A DNA stretch of 64,000 bases, from assembly GCA_019634245.1 (NCBI GenBank), contig JAHQVR010000197.1:30127-94126 (forward strand), read 5' to 3'. The notes beneath the pieces were generated by a model. It saw only the letters and a program-made list of their open reading frames with translations. It was not told the origin of the DNA and ran no database searches. How positions within the stretch are numbered: position 1 is the stretch's first letter; the number at the start of each line of letters is the position of its first letter. Source of the DNA: Gammaproteobacteria bacterium. Lineage in GTDB: Bacteria; Pseudomonadota; Gammaproteobacteria; Granulosicoccales; Granulosicoccaceae. Both the position numbers and the translations under genes were made by a program. Positions 1 to 8,645 of the stretch are shown piece after piece.

Positions 1-224
1 TGAAAGATCGAGACACACTCGACCGTCTGCCTGAGGCGGTCAAACAACAATTGGGGCAACCAGAATTTGCGCTGGAATTCGATCTGACCCCAACCCGTAA
101 GCTCGGTTATGAAGACCCTGCGGAGGTTTTGACAAACCTTGAGTCGCAGGGCTTTCACCTGCAGATGCCCAAGGAGGATGTCGAGGCCATCCTGGATCGC
201 ATCGCCAACCCTCGCGCGGAATAA
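1..224 (+). CDS. YcgL domain-containing protein, C-terminal part
   Basis: Only the last 73 residues lie in the window; the first complete codon begins at base 3 and the stop is TAA at 222-224. The fragment contains LPEAVKQQLGQPEFALEF and, near the end, LESQGFHLQMP, which I recognise as the body of the small YcgL family (about 95 residues, gammaproteobacterial, function unknown). The family is usually short, so little more than 20 residues are probably missing upstream. It is convergent with the two cytochrome genes that follow, with about 20 bp between the stops. Confidence 0.8.
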   Translation, partial: KDRDTLDRLPEAVKQQLGQPEFALEFDLTPTRKLGYEDPAEVLTNLESQGFHLQMPKEDVEAILDRIANPRAE

Positions 225-243
225 CCCTTCCGCGTTTTGCGAA

Positions 244-591
244 TTAAGGACGCGGCACCGTTTGCAGCGCTCCTTCCTGAGCTGCGTAGTAGGCGGCCAA
301 ATTGGCGATATCCTCATCGGTCAGAGCCGCAGCCATAGGCATCATGATCGCGTTAGCACGATCACCACTGCGATAAGCTTTCAGTGCGTGGACTAGGTAG
401 CTTTCATATTGTCCCGCCAAATTAGGATACAGCGGCGCGATCGCCACTCCGGTTTCGCCATGACAGGAGGCACACACCTGAGCGGCTTTTTCCTTTCCGG
501 CCTCTATGTCTCCTGCATGAACATTGAACACAGCCAAACCTAGCAGGCACAGCCCTTGACCAAATCGTTTTAGTTGCGCCGTCATCATCAT
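244..591 (-). CDS. Periplasmic class I cytochrome c (c553/c4-half type)
   Basis: A 115-residue monohaem cytochrome. A signal peptide ends near residue 26 (VHA/GD). The haem motif CASCH is at residues 40-44, followed by [17 protein letters not shown], as in cytochrome c553/c4 domains, and a candidate axial methionine lies in the [14 protein letters not shown] stretch before the C-terminal helix [12 protein letters not shown]. It is a soluble electron carrier in the periplasm. It starts inside the stop codon of the upstream cytochrome gene (TGA/ATG overlap at 588-591), so the two are probably co-translated. Three consecutive ATG codons (591, 588, 585) leave the exact start open. The redox partner cannot be told from the neighbours. 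Confidence 0.85.
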   Translation of the reverse strand: MMMTAQLKRFGQGLCLLGLAVFNVHAGDIEAGKEKAAQVCASCHGETGVAIAPLYPNLAGQYESYLVHALKAYRSGDRANAIMMPMAAALTDEDIANLAAYYAAQEGALQTVPRP

Positions 592-935
592 TTCTTCCCA
601 AGACCTGCAAAGTAAGCGGCGATATCCGCGATATCAGTATCCGAGAGCAATGTCGCGTTGGCTTGCATCGTCCGATGATTTCGCTCTTTTGACTTATAGG
701 CCTTTAAAGCAGCGACCAGATACTCTTCATTTTGGCCGGCGATAAAAGGCACATGGTAGGTGGGATACGTATTCACATAGTGCTGCACACCGTGGCAACC
801 CAGGCAGGTTTGCGCTTTTTTCGCTCCAGCGGCGCTATCGCCCGCATGAGTAGGACCGCTAATCGTTAGGCAACTCAGCACAACGGCCGACGTTGCCAAA
901 CGGACAAAGGGCAATGCCCTGAAGGAAGTTTTCAT
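588..935 (-). CDS. Periplasmic class I cytochrome c, second of a pair
   Basis: A 115-residue monohaem cytochrome. I chose the ATG at 935 because it gives a standard signal peptide ([10 protein letters not shown], then a hydrophobic core ending THA); a GTG at 971 would add 12 residues that do not look like a signal peptide. Haem motif CLGCH at residues 44-48; the [22 protein letters not shown] segment supplies the likely methionine ligand and the final helix. It resembles its downstream neighbour in length and C-terminal pattern, so the pair probably arose by duplication. Probably a diffusible electron carrier; the pathway is not shown by the context. Confidence 0.82.
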   Translation of the reverse strand: MKTSFRALPFVRLATSAVVLSCLTISGPTHAGDSAAGAKKAQTCLGCHGVQHYVNTYPTYHVPFIAGQNEEYLVAALKAYKSKERNHRTMQANATLLSDTDIADIAAYFAGLGKK

Positions 936-1042
936 GGTTGATTCAATTATGTCGAAATGTTGTGGTGGCACCGTCGCCCAAAAATGCTCAGATTTTACTC
1001 GGCCTCAATGGGGCGTGAGAATGGTAATAGTCTAGCTGTTCG

Positions 1043-1056
1043 TGGCGCATGCGCCA
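1043..1056. terminator. Perfect 14-bp palindrome downstream of htpG
   Basis: TGGCGCATGCGCCA reads identically on both strands and lies 18 bp beyond the htpG stop and about 108 bp before the cytochrome start. A GC-rich stem in this place could end htpG transcription, but no run of T follows on the minus strand, so it is not a classical intrinsic terminator. A protein-binding site is the alternative. Confidence 0.35.
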
Positions 1057-1073
1057 ACCATCGAAGCCCAGTT

Positions 1074-3026
1074 TCAACCATTCTCGTGCAATGCCACAAA
1101 CATTTCATTCATCCGTTTGACAAAGCCAGCACCATCGTCAAGCTGTCCACCATCAGCCAGCAAGGCTTGGTCCAACAACAATTGGGACCAACTCGCAAAG
1201 CGATCTTCATCCTGCTCTTTATCGAGCAAACCAAGTAGCGGATGAGAAGGGTTAACCTCCAGCACCGGTTTATTGTCGGGTAGCTCGTGGCCCGCCTGCT
1301 TCATAAGCTGTTGCATATGTAGAGCCATATCCTGCTCACCAAGCACCACACAGGCCGGTGAGGAGGTGAGACGAGTCGATGCTCTCACATCGCTGGTAGT
1401 GGCATCCAACGCCGCTTTGATGCGCTTGATCAGAGGTTCAGCCTCGGCAGCCTGCTTGGCCTTTTCTTCTTTCTCAGCCTTTTTCTCCGCAGAATCGACG
1501 CCAATATCACTCAGATCCAGATCACCTTTGGCAATCGAATCAAATGACTTGCCATCGAATTCAGTGAGATAGGACATCATCCACTCATCCACTCTATCGT
1601 GCATCAGCAGCACTTCAATGTCTTTGTCTTTGAAAATTTCCAGGTGAGGGCTATTCACCGCAGCCTGATAACTGTCGGCCGTGATGTAGTAGATCTTGTC
1701 CTGCCCACTTTTCATGCGGGTCATATAGTCAGCTAGGCTCGTTAACTCTTTTTCAGAACTCATCGCCGTGCTGCTAAAACGATAGAGCTTAGCCACCTGG
1801 TCCTTGTTGGCAAAGTCTTCCCCAGGCGCTTCTTTCAGGCAAGGTCCAAACTCTTGCCAGAACTCAAGATATTTTTCGGGTTCATTGGCCGCTATATCTT
1901 CGAGCAAACTCAGCACCTTTTTGATCGACGCTCGCCGTATGCTGTCGATGACCTTGTTGTTCTGAAGAATCTCTCGCGAAACATTTAAAGGCAGATCGCT
2001 GCTGTCGACCAGCCCGCGCACAAAACGCAAGTATCGAGGCATCATTTTCTCAGCCTCATCCATGATAAACACTCGCTGCACAAACAGCTTAATACCGTTG
2101 CGCTGACTCACAGCTTCGTATAAATCAAACGGAGCTTTTTTCGGTATGTACAGCAGCGATATGTATTCTGATGTTCCTTCTACGCGATTGTGCGCATACG
2201 CCAGAGGTGCTTCGTAATCGTGACAAATTTGCTTGTAGAACTCGTGATAGTCCTCGGTGGAGATATCCGCTTTTGGCTTGGTCCAAAGCGCTGAGGCAGC
2301 ATTGACTTTTTCCAATTCGGGCACCTTTGCAGGTGAATCATCACCCTCCTCTTTGGGAGGTACATGCTCGAGCATCATGATTGGGAAGGTAATGTGATCA
2401 GAATACTTGGAGATGATGTTGCGCAATCGCCAATCGTTAACAAACTCTTTGCAGTCATCCTTTACCTGCAGAATCACTTTTGTTCCGCGGGATTCTTTGT
2501 CTACCGAAGAGATGGCAAAACCACCACTGGCATCCGATTCCCATTGCACAGCATCGCTGACCGCCTCTCCAGCGCGCCGAGTGACTAGCGTGACCCGATC
2601 AGCGACGACAAAGGCCGAGTAGAATCCAACACCAAATTGCCCGATCAGTGCTGCATCGGTTTTTTGATCGCCTGTGAGAGATTCTAAAAATTGCTTGGTG
2701 CCAGATTTCGCGATGGTGCCAATGTTGGCAATGACTTCCTCGCGATTCATGCCAATACCATTATCCTCAACGGTGATCGTACCGGCCTCTTCATCCGCCG
2801 ATACAATAATACGCAGTTCACTGTCATCTTCTAGTAAAGAACCGTCGGCTATCGCTTCAAATCGCAATTTATCGCACGCATCCGAACAATTGGAAATCAA
2901 CTCGCGAAGGAAAATTTCCTGGTTGCTATACAACGAATGAATCATCAATTGCAGCAGTTGACTCACTTCAGCCTGAAAGGACATCTGCTCGGCTGCTGGG
3001 TTGTCCACTTTGCTTTCTTCACTCAT
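1074..3026 (-). CDS. htpG: Molecular chaperone HtpG (bacterial Hsp90)
   Basis: A 650-residue Hsp90-family chaperone, an ATP-driven cytoplasmic dimer that remodels client proteins. The N-terminal GHKL ATPase domain is clear: NQEIFLRELISNCSDACDKL (ATP-binding Asn), DNGIGM, the lid segment IGTIAKSGT, and GQFGVGFYSAF. The middle domain includes the LNVSREILQ motif with the catalytic arginine. A Glu/Lys/Ala-rich stretch (AEKKAEKEEKAKQAAEAEP) lies before the C-terminal dimerisation domain. The length matches the family (E. coli 624). Oddity: the usual NASDAADKL is NCSDACDKL, with two cysteines beside the nucleotide site. It stands alone; no sigma-32-like promoter was convincing upstream. Confidence 0.98.
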   Translation of the reverse strand: MSEESKVDNPAAEQMSFQAEVSQLLQLMIHSLYSNQEIFLRELISNCSDACDKLRFEAIADGSLLEDDSELRIIVSADEEAGTITVEDNGIGMNREEVIANIGTIAKSGTKQFLESLTGDQKTDAALIGQFGVGFYSAFVVADRVTLVTRRAGEAVSDAVQWESDASGGFAISSVDKESRGTKVILQVKDDCKEFVNDWRLRNIISKYSDHITFPIMMLEHVPPKEEGDDSPAKVPELEKVNAASALWTKPKADISTEDYHEFYKQICHDYEAPLAYAHNRVEGTSEYISLLYIPKKAPFDLYEAVSQRNGIKLFVQRVFIMDEAEKMMPRYLRFVRGLVDSSDLPLNVSREILQNNKVIDSIRRASIKKVLSLLEDIAANEPEKYLEFWQEFGPCLKEAPGEDFANKDQVAKLYRFSSTAMSSEKELTSLADYMTRMKSGQDKIYYITADSYQAAVNSPHLEIFKDKDIEVLLMHDRVDEWMMSYLTEFDGKSFDSIAKGDLDLSDIGVDSAEKKAEKEEKAKQAAEAEPLIKRIKAALDATTSDVRASTRLTSSPACVVLGEQDMALHMQQLMKQAGHELPDNKPVLEVNPSHPLLGLLDKEQDEDRFASWSQLLLDQALLADGGQLDDGAGFVKRMNEMFVALHENG

Positions 3027-3076
3027 AAAAATTGCGCCTGTCTAAAAAACAACAACGGAAGATCTGGGGATGGCTA

Positions 3077-4294
3077 TTATAATTTCAAGGGCCGGGTAAG
3101 CAATATCATTATAAGGCCGACCATTAGCCCCCAGAATGCACCCGAAATTCCCCACAGAGTGATACCTGAAGCAGAGGCTAAAAACGTAACGGCTGCGGCT
3201 AGACGGGTAGATTCGTCGCGAAACGCCGCCACGGCAGACGCGGAAAACGCGCCAATCAGCGCCAGGCCAGCCACCGCCTCAATCAGAATCACCGGCGCTA
3301 AAGATACGAAAGCCGTTGTCACACCAGCGAAAACGCCTAAAACGATGCTTATTACACCAAAAGTCACCGCAGCAACATAGCGCTTGTCTTTGTCTGGTCC
3401 GCCTTCCTCACTGGCCATCATAGCGGCCACTATGGCCGATAAATTCACCGCATGCGCTCCAAAAAACGCACCCACGGTACTGAACATGCCCGTGGTGGTA
3501 ATGAGTTGAGCTGGCGGTGTGTTGAAATTATTGGCTCTTAGCACGGCAATACCGGGCAAATTTTGGGAGGCCATGGTCACAATAAACAATGGCAACGCGA
3601 TACCGATTGCGGCCTCAAACGAAAAACTGGGACGCACAAGTATTAATTCTGGAATCAGACTTTGAGTTAATGTGCCGCGCCAATCAGAAGGATATTCAAT
3701 AGCGATAACGACGACGACGACGAAGCTCAAAAGTGCTGCCGGCACGGCCAAGTGGCGGTTAATGCGGATAGCCACAATCCACGCCAGCAGAATGGGCAAC
3801 CCCATGGCTGGGCTGTAGGCAATCGCCTTAAAAGGAGCCAGACACAACCCCACAAGAACACCCGCTAACAGCGCGTTAGCCAAAGCCTGAGGTATAGCCT
3901 CTACCGCTTTCGCCAAAGGTCGAAACAAACCGGCCAGCGCCAACAGTAAACCACACAAAATGAATGCACCGACCGCTTCGGGGAAACCGCCGGGCACGAC
4001 CCCTGAGCTGGCTAACAACGCAGCTCCTGGTGTTGACCATGCCACCCCGACAGGCATCCGTGTGCGTAGGCTCAGCGCAATGCTGCAGGCACCCATCGCA
4101 ATCGCGGCGACCATCAATCCTGAAGCAGCTTGGGAATCACTGGCGCCGACTCCACGCAACCCTTGCAACACCACCGCGAAGGACGATGCAAATCCGACAA
4201 AGGCCGCCAGTGCGCCAGCAAACACCGATTGAGGTGTTAGGTCGCGCCGCAGATTGGCAGCCCGACCGGAGGATCCGTCTACAGACTCACCCAT
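3077..4294 (-). CDS. BenE-family benzoate/H+ symporter-like membrane protein
   Basis: A 405-residue, very hydrophobic protein with about 12 membrane segments. The pattern matches the BenE family: RDLTPQSVFAGALAAFVGFASS at the start, GVAWSTPGAALL, PQALANALLAGVL and LPLFIVTMASQNLPGIAVLRA in the middle. BenE proteins are annotated as benzoate/proton symporters, mostly by homology, so the substrate here is uncertain; no aromatic degradation gene is near. It lies between rplS and htpG with 33 and 50 bp gaps on the same strand, so it may be read through from the ribosomal operon. The start ATG falls in a CCATAA/TTATGG inverted repeat. Confidence 0.88.
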   Translation of the reverse strand: MGESVDGSSGRAANLRRDLTPQSVFAGALAAFVGFASSFAVVLQGLRGVGASDSQAASGLMVAAIAMGACSIALSLRTRMPVGVAWSTPGAALLASSGVVPGGFPEAVGAFILCGLLLALAGLFRPLAKAVEAIPQALANALLAGVLVGLCLAPFKAIAYSPAMGLPILLAWIVAIRINRHLAVPAALLSFVVVVVIAIEYPSDWRGTLTQSLIPELILVRPSFSFEAAIGIALPLFIVTMASQNLPGIAVLRANNFNTPPAQLITTTGMFSTVGAFFGAHAVNLSAIVAAMMASEEGGPDKDKRYVAAVTFGVISIVLGVFAGVTTAFVSLAPVILIEAVAGLALIGAFSASAVAAFRDESTRLAAAVTFLASASGITLWGISGAFWGLMVGLIMILLTRPLKL

Positions 4295-4326
4295 AAGGGT
4301 TTATGGCGAGTCAACCATAACAACAA

Positions 4327-4671
4327 TTACAGCTTTTCTTTGATTCGCGCAGCGCGACCGGTGAGTCCACGCAGATAGTACAGTTTGGAACGACGTACGT
4401 CGCCACGGCGTTTCACTTCAATGTCAGCGACCAACGGGCTGTAGGTTTGGAAAACACGCTCGACGCCTTCGCCATGGGAAATCTTCCGAACCGTGAACGC
4501 CGAGTGTAGGCCGCGATTACGTTTCGCTATCACCACACCTTCAAACGCCTGCAAACGCTCCCGGCTGCCCTCTTTAACCCGAACCTGAACCGATACAGTG
4601 TCACCAGGACCAAATTCAGGAATCTCTTTGCCCATTTGTTCCTGATTGATTTCGTCAATAATAGTGCTCAT
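4327..4671 (-). CDS. rplS: 50S ribosomal protein L19
   Basis: A 114-residue protein of the large ribosomal subunit, at the interface with the 30S subunit. I use the ATG at 4671 ([12 protein letters not shown]), which matches the family start; an upstream in-frame codon at 4713 would run into trmD. Recognisable are [43 protein letters not shown] and [21 protein letters not shown]. It is the last gene of the conserved rpsP-rimM-trmD-rplS operon, 13 bp after trmD. Confidence 0.98.
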   Translation of the reverse strand: MSTIIDEINQEQMGKEIPEFGPGDTVSVQVRVKEGSRERLQAFEGVVIAKRNRGLHSAFTVRKISHGEGVERVFQTYSPLVADIEVKRRGDVRRSKLYYLRGLTGRAARIKEKL

Positions 4672-4684
4672 TCGCTCATACCTG

Positions 4685-5431
4685 TCAAGATTGCGCGTTC
4701 TTATCAGCCGCAATCGTAGTCAAAAACCGTGTGTCATCATCAGTAAGATTGACGATGTCGAGTAACTCTTTACGCCGCGTATACGTTCGTTGCAACGCTT
4801 GTTGGCGTCGCCAAAGGGCGATCGCTTTGTGATCGCCCGAAAGCAACACACTTGGCACCTTGGTGCCGGCAAAATCTTCCGGTCTCGTATAGTGAGGACA
4901 GTCCAACAAACCCGTATCCCCGAACGAATCTTCTTCAGCAGAATCCGGGTGTCCCAACACGCCAGGGACCAAACGACTAACCGCATCAATCACGGCCATC
5001 GCTGCAATCTCTCCACCACTGAGCACAAAGTCTCCGATCGATAGTTCACAATCGACGCACTGCTGGACAAAACGTTCATCCACCCCTTCGTACCGACCCG
5101 CGACCAGTATGATCGAGCCCATCCCTAGATACTGACGGGCTTTCACCTGATCAAATCGTTCACCTTGCGGACTCAGCATGACCACGCTCGCCGCTGGCAT
5201 CCGTTCCTTCAACGCCGCCACCGATCTAACCAAAGGCTCAGCCTTCATCACCATCCCAGGGCCGCCACCGAAGGGTCGGTCATCAACCGTGCGATGAACA
5301 TCTTCGGTGTGATCTCGCGGATTCTCACACTGAATGTTCAGTCGGCCATCACGCCAGCTTCGCCCAATGACCCCTTTTTCAAAGTGCTCAAGAATCATTT
5401 CGGGGAATAAGGTCACCACCCCGAAATCCAT
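4685..5431 (-). CDS. trmD: tRNA (guanine-N1)-methyltransferase TrmD
   Basis: A 248-residue SAM-dependent enzyme that methylates G37 of tRNAs reading codons that start with C or G, preventing +1 frameshifts. The start at 5431 ([12 protein letters not shown]) matches the family; in-frame TTG and ATG codons at 5449 and 5446 would overlap the rimM stop and add six residues. The trefoil-knot SPOUT motifs are present: [36 protein letters not shown]. The C-terminal tRNA-binding part carries LDCPHYTRP and [14 protein letters not shown]. It is in the ribosomal operon between rimM and rplS. Confidence 0.98.
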   Translation of the reverse strand: MDFGVVTLFPEMILEHFEKGVIGRSWRDGRLNIQCENPRDHTEDVHRTVDDRPFGGGPGMVMKAEPLVRSVAALKERMPAASVVMLSPQGERFDQVKARQYLGMGSIILVAGRYEGVDERFVQQCVDCELSIGDFVLSGGEIAAMAVIDAVSRLVPGVLGHPDSAEEDSFGDTGLLDCPHYTRPEDFAGTKVPSVLLSGDHKAIALWRRQQALQRTYTRRKELLDIVNLTDDDTRFLTTIAADKNAQS

Positions 5432-5445
5432 ACCCGCACCCCGCA

Positions 5446-6006
5446 TCAATAGTCTGGATCCCAGTCAATGTGAATTTCCTTATCGACCACATTGACCTTG
5501 CGCACCACATCCGGCCTAATCCACGGAACGAGCAATTCAGCTCCCGGTGTCGTCGGCTGTCGTTCGTCGCTCAACACCATCACATCATTCGCCCCGGTTT
5601 CAATCAGTCGTTTGACTCGGCCTATTCGCTGATACGACGACGCTGCCTTGTGGTCCTGGCAAAACACATTACAACCAATCAGATCGCGCCAGTAATACTC
5701 GTCGCGATTCAGTTCCGGTAAGGCTGAGCGGCTCACAGCGATGGTCACGCCTTTGAGCGACATAGCCTGATCGCGATCATCGATGTTCTCAAGCCGAGCG
5801 ATGATGGTCTTGCCGTGCCGTCGGCCTTCGAGCACGTTAATTTCACGCCACTGTCCCGGTTGACCTACCCACCACTCCGGATAGGCAACGATGTTCTCCC
5901 GAGGATCTGTTTCCGAATGAATTTTCAGCCAACCACGTACACCATGAACCCCAACAATGCGGCCCAGCGTGACGACGTCGTCGGAACCAGAGTCAGGCTG
6001 CCGCAT
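5446..6006 (-). CDS. rimM: 16S rRNA processing factor RimM
   Basis: A 186-residue assembly factor for the 30S head that binds S19 and the 16S 3' domain. The N-terminal RimM barrel starts with [20 protein letters not shown]; the PRC-type C-terminal barrel has [12 protein letters not shown] and [12 protein letters not shown] and ends in HIDWDPDY. Its ATG lies 14 bp inside the end of rpsP, so the two are translationally linked. Confidence 0.96.
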   Translation of the reverse strand: MRQPDSGSDDVVTLGRIVGVHGVRGWLKIHSETDPRENIVAYPEWWVGQPGQWREINVLEGRRHGKTIIARLENIDDRDQAMSLKGVTIAVSRSALPELNRDEYYWRDLIGCNVFCQDHKAASSYQRIGRVKRLIETGANDVMVLSDERQPTTPGAELLVPWIRPDVVRKVNVVDKEIHIDWDPDY

Positions 6007-6250
6007 GCTCCTTGCGATAGTCCTTGACGACTTTCTTGACTCGATCGCTCATCTGAGCTCCGACGCCAACCCAATAGTCCAACCGCTCCAGATCCAACTG
6101 CACTGGGACTGAGGCACCCTTAGAGAGTGGATTGTAAAAACCAAGACGCTCGATATAACGACCATCACGACCGTTACGGCTGTCCGTGGCGACGATATGG
6201 TAGAACGGCTTTTTCTTGGAGCCACCGCGCGACAAACGAATGCTAACCAT
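5993..6250 (-). CDS. rpsP: 30S ribosomal protein S16
   Basis: An 85-residue primary 16S rRNA-binding protein. [20 protein letters not shown] and [17 protein letters not shown] are family signatures, and the length fits (E. coli 82). It is the first gene of the rpsP-rimM-trmD-rplS operon; a promoter candidate lies about 65 bp upstream. Confidence 0.98.
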   Translation of the reverse strand: MVSIRLSRGGSKKKPFYHIVATDSRNGRDGRYIERLGFYNPLSKGASVPVQLDLERLDYWVGVGAQMSDRVKKVVKDYRKEHAAA

Positions 6251-6316
6251 GGGAATTTCCGTGAATTTTCTGTCTCGAGGCCCTCGCTCTTGCGCGGCCC
6301 CTAAAGTGAACTCCCA

Positions 6317-6322
6317 ATTGTA
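6317..6322 (-). promoter_or_regulatory. Candidate -10 box for the rpsP operon
   Basis: On the minus strand TACAAT stands 67 bp before the rpsP ATG in the ffh-rpsP gap. The matching -35 position (about 17 bp upstream) reads TTCCTC, a poor match, so the assignment rests on the -10 box and position. Between it and rpsP there is a 6-bp GGGGCC/GGCCTC stem (one G-U pair) that might be leader structure. Confidence 0.4.
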
Positions 6323-6372
6323 TCGGAAAAAAGCCTTTGGAGGAACTTTTTTTGAACAATCTGGCGGCGGAG

Positions 6373-7728
6373 TTACATCATGCCTGGCGGCAACTGGCCC
6401 TTCATACCCCGCATCATCTTGGCCATGCCGCCTTTGGACATTTTTTTCATCATTTTGCTCATCTGCAGATGCTGCTTGAGCAAGCGATTGACATCCTGAA
6501 CCTGAAGGCCACTGCCCGCCGCAATGCGTTTCCGGCGGGACCCCTTGATGACCGCTGGAAACCGCCGTTCTTGCGGTGTCATTGAGTTGATCAGAGCGAT
6601 CATGCGCTTGAATTCACCATCATTGACCTTGCTCTTGACCGAGTCCGGCAGCTCTCCGGCTCCGGGTAATTTGTCTAGCATGGCTGCCATGCCGCCCATA
6701 TTGCTCATTTGTTCCAGCTGATCGCGCATGTCTTCCAAATCGAAGGTTTTCCCTTTCTTGATCTTTTTGGCTAGCTTTTCGGCCTTTTGGTGATCGACCT
6801 TGGCGGTGACTTCTTCGACCAAACTGAGTACGTCTCCCATACCCAGAATGCGAGATGCCACCCGGTCGGGATGGAACACCTCCAGCGCATCCGTCTTTTC
6901 GCCTGACCCAAGGAATTTGATAGGCTTGCCGGTAACCATCCGTACCGACAGCGCCGCCCCGCCGCGGGCATCCCCATCGGTTTTGGTCAAAACCACACCA
7001 GTTAACGGCAGCGTCTCGCCAAAGGCTTTGGCAGTGTTGGCCGCATCCTGTCCAGTCATGCTATCGACAACAAACAAGGTTTCAACAGGCGACACGGCCG
7101 CGTGCAGCGCTTTGATCTCGGCCATCATCGCATCGTCTATCGCCAAACGACCAGCGGTATCCACCAGCAGCACATCCATGAATTGCGTCTTTGCAGCCGC
7201 AATGGCCGCTTTGGCGATGGCCTCAGGAGATTGGCTTACGTCGCTGTCGAAGAAGGTGACATCAATCGATTCTGCCAAGGTTTGCAGCTGTTTGATGGCC
7301 GCCGGACGATAGACGTCGCAACTCACCACCATGACTTTCTTACGCTCTGTTTCCTTCAACAGCCGCGCAAGTTTGCCCACTGTCGTGGTTTTACCCGCAC
7401 CCTGAAGTCCCGCCATCAAAACCACTGCAGGTGGCTGGACAGACAAATTCAACGGCTCGGCTTGCTCACCCATAATGGCAGTGAGCTCATCGCTGACAAC
7501 TTTGATCAGCGCCTGGCCGGGTGACAAACTGCTAATGACCTCCTGTCCTAAGGCTTTTTCTTTGACGCGTTCGGTGAAGGTTTTCACCACAGGCAAGGCA
7601 ACATCAGCCTCCAGCAAAGCCATACGCACTTCCCGCATGGTATCTTTGATGTTGTCTTCGGTAAGACGCCCCTGCCCGCGCAGCGTTTTCAGGGTGCGAC
7701 CGAGCCGCTCACTTAATGAATCAAACAT
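6373..7728 (-). CDS. ffh: Signal recognition particle protein Ffh
   Basis: A 451-residue SRP54 homologue that binds 4.5S RNA and signal sequences and delivers ribosomes to FtsY. I start at ATG 7728 ([20 protein letters not shown]), the family N terminus; an in-frame codon at 7815 would overlap the divergent gene. The GTPase motifs are [15 protein letters not shown] and [10 protein letters not shown]. The methionine-rich M domain follows, ending [10 protein letters not shown] 65-bp gap separates it from the divergent CcsA-like gene. Confidence 0.98.
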   Translation of the reverse strand: MFDSLSERLGRTLKTLRGQGRLTEDNIKDTMREVRMALLEADVALPVVKTFTERVKEKALGQEVISSLSPGQALIKVVSDELTAIMGEQAEPLNLSVQPPAVVLMAGLQGAGKTTTVGKLARLLKETERKKVMVVSCDVYRPAAIKQLQTLAESIDVTFFDSDVSQSPEAIAKAAIAAAKTQFMDVLLVDTAGRLAIDDAMMAEIKALHAAVSPVETLFVVDSMTGQDAANTAKAFGETLPLTGVVLTKTDGDARGGAALSVRMVTGKPIKFLGSGEKTDALEVFHPDRVASRILGMGDVLSLVEEVTAKVDHQKAEKLAKKIKKGKTFDLEDMRDQLEQMSNMGGMAAMLDKLPGAGELPDSVKSKVNDGEFKRMIALINSMTPQERRFPAVIKGSRRKRIAAGSGLQVQDVNRLLKQHLQMSKMMKKMSKGGMAKMMRGMKGQLPPGMM

Positions 7729-7793
7729 TGCAACTAATCCAATGGTCTTTGCAGGCACAGTATAACGGCCCAGTCGTAAAGGGCTTGGGTTAA

Positions 7794-8579
7794 ATGCTGG
7801 ATGTCCTGCTCTCAATAACCGCGGCGGTGTTGTACAGCATCGCGAGTGTGATGCTGTACCAGAGTCTGCTCAGTGACCAATCGCGCACCCGCTGGCTATC
7901 ACTGGCCCTGATCGCCGCCTTGATCCATTTGGTGGTGACGGTAAAGCTCACCGGAGTTCCAGTCGCCTTGCATTTACCCTTCTTTACCGCTTTGTCGGTG
8001 ACCGGGTTAGCGATGGTTTTACTGCTGCTTGCACTGTGCTTATCCCAACCGGCAGACTATCTGGGGCTCATGGTTCTGCCACTAGCTGCCGTGGTTCTGC
8101 TGGCCGGACAAATACACCAGGGCAATCAATCCGCCATAGATGCGTCGATAAAATTCCATGTGCTCTCATCGCTGATTGCCTACGCACTGCTGGCATTAGC
8201 AGCCGCACAAGCCTTGCTGGTCGCTTTGCAACGGCACTATCTGAACCAGCACAAACCCACGGGCTTTGTCCGAGTGCTGCCAGCCCTGCAGCGCACAGAA
8301 TCCCTGCTATTTGCTCTGCTAGGCGCCGGTTTTGTGATGCTAACGGTGTCCTTGGCCACCGGGTGGGCGTATCTCGATAATATGTTCTCTCAGCAGGTAG
8401 CGCACAAAACCGTTCTGTCATGCATGGCCTGGGCAGTCTTTGGGCTTTTACTGTTCGGTCGATGGCAGTTTGGCTGGAGAGGTAAGCGGGCGATTAATTG
8501 GACACTGGCCGGCTTTTCCCTGCTGTTGGTCGCCTATTTTGGCAGCAAATTAGTTCTCGAACTCATCCTTAAACGCTGA
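7794..8579 (+). CDS. CcsA/YpjD-like cytochrome c assembly family membrane protein
   Basis: A 261-residue integral membrane protein with about eight hydrophobic segments, of the size and pattern of the YpjD/CcsA-like proteins that neighbour ffh in many gammaproteobacteria (cytochrome C assembly domain family). The family is related to haem-handling proteins CcmC and CcsA, but the tryptophan-rich WWD region of true haem handlers is not obvious here, so a haem role is inference only. It is followed by a CorC/YfjD-type gene, as is usual for this locus. Confidence 0.8.
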   Translation: MLDVLLSITAAVLYSIASVMLYQSLLSDQSRTRWLSLALIAALIHLVVTVKLTGVPVALHLPFFTALSVTGLAMVLLLLALCLSQPADYLGLMVLPLAAVVLLAGQIHQGNQSAIDASIKFHVLSSLIAYALLALAAAQALLVALQRHYLNQHKPTGFVRVLPALQRTESLLFALLGAGFVMLTVSLATGWAYLDNMFSQQVAHKTVLSCMAWAVFGLLLFGRWQFGWRGKRAINWTLAGFSLLLVAYFGSKLVLELILKR

Positions 8580-8582
8580 GTT

Positions 8583-8612
8583 TTGCTCAATCTGCGTTTG
8601 CGTTGCTATGAT
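8583..8612 (+). promoter_or_regulatory. Promoter candidate for the CorC/YfjD-like gene
   Basis: TTGCTC (8583-8588) and TATGAT (8607-8612) are separated by 18 bp, with TG two bases before the -10 box (extended -10). It sits directly after the stop of the CcsA-like gene and would start transcription about 25 bp before the TTG start codon at 8646. Confidence 0.5.
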
Positions 8613-8645
8613 GGAACTTGCGTCACTACTTGAGCCACTACTTAC

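Noticed and set aside
3077..4294. BenE-type gene as a recent insertion into the ribosomal region
   Set aside because: No mobile element, repeat or change in base use visible by eye; spacing to neighbours is normal.
3960..4296. Plus-strand frames opposite the BenE-type gene
   Set aside because: Proline/threonine-rich antisense frames mirror the GC-rich codons of a membrane protein gene; no family match.
6328..6353. AAAAAAG...CTTTTTT inverted repeat in the ffh-rpsP gap as an intrinsic terminator for ffh
   Set aside because: ffh is transcribed away from this point (its stop is at 6373 and the stretch lies 20-45 bp beyond), so the place fits, but the stem is only A-T rich with one G-C pair and a 12-base loop; too weak to call.
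7729..7793. Divergent promoters between ffh and the CcsA-like gene
   Set aside because: A TATAAC-like box is visible on the plus strand, but no -35 hexamer sits at a suitable distance, so no promoter was called.
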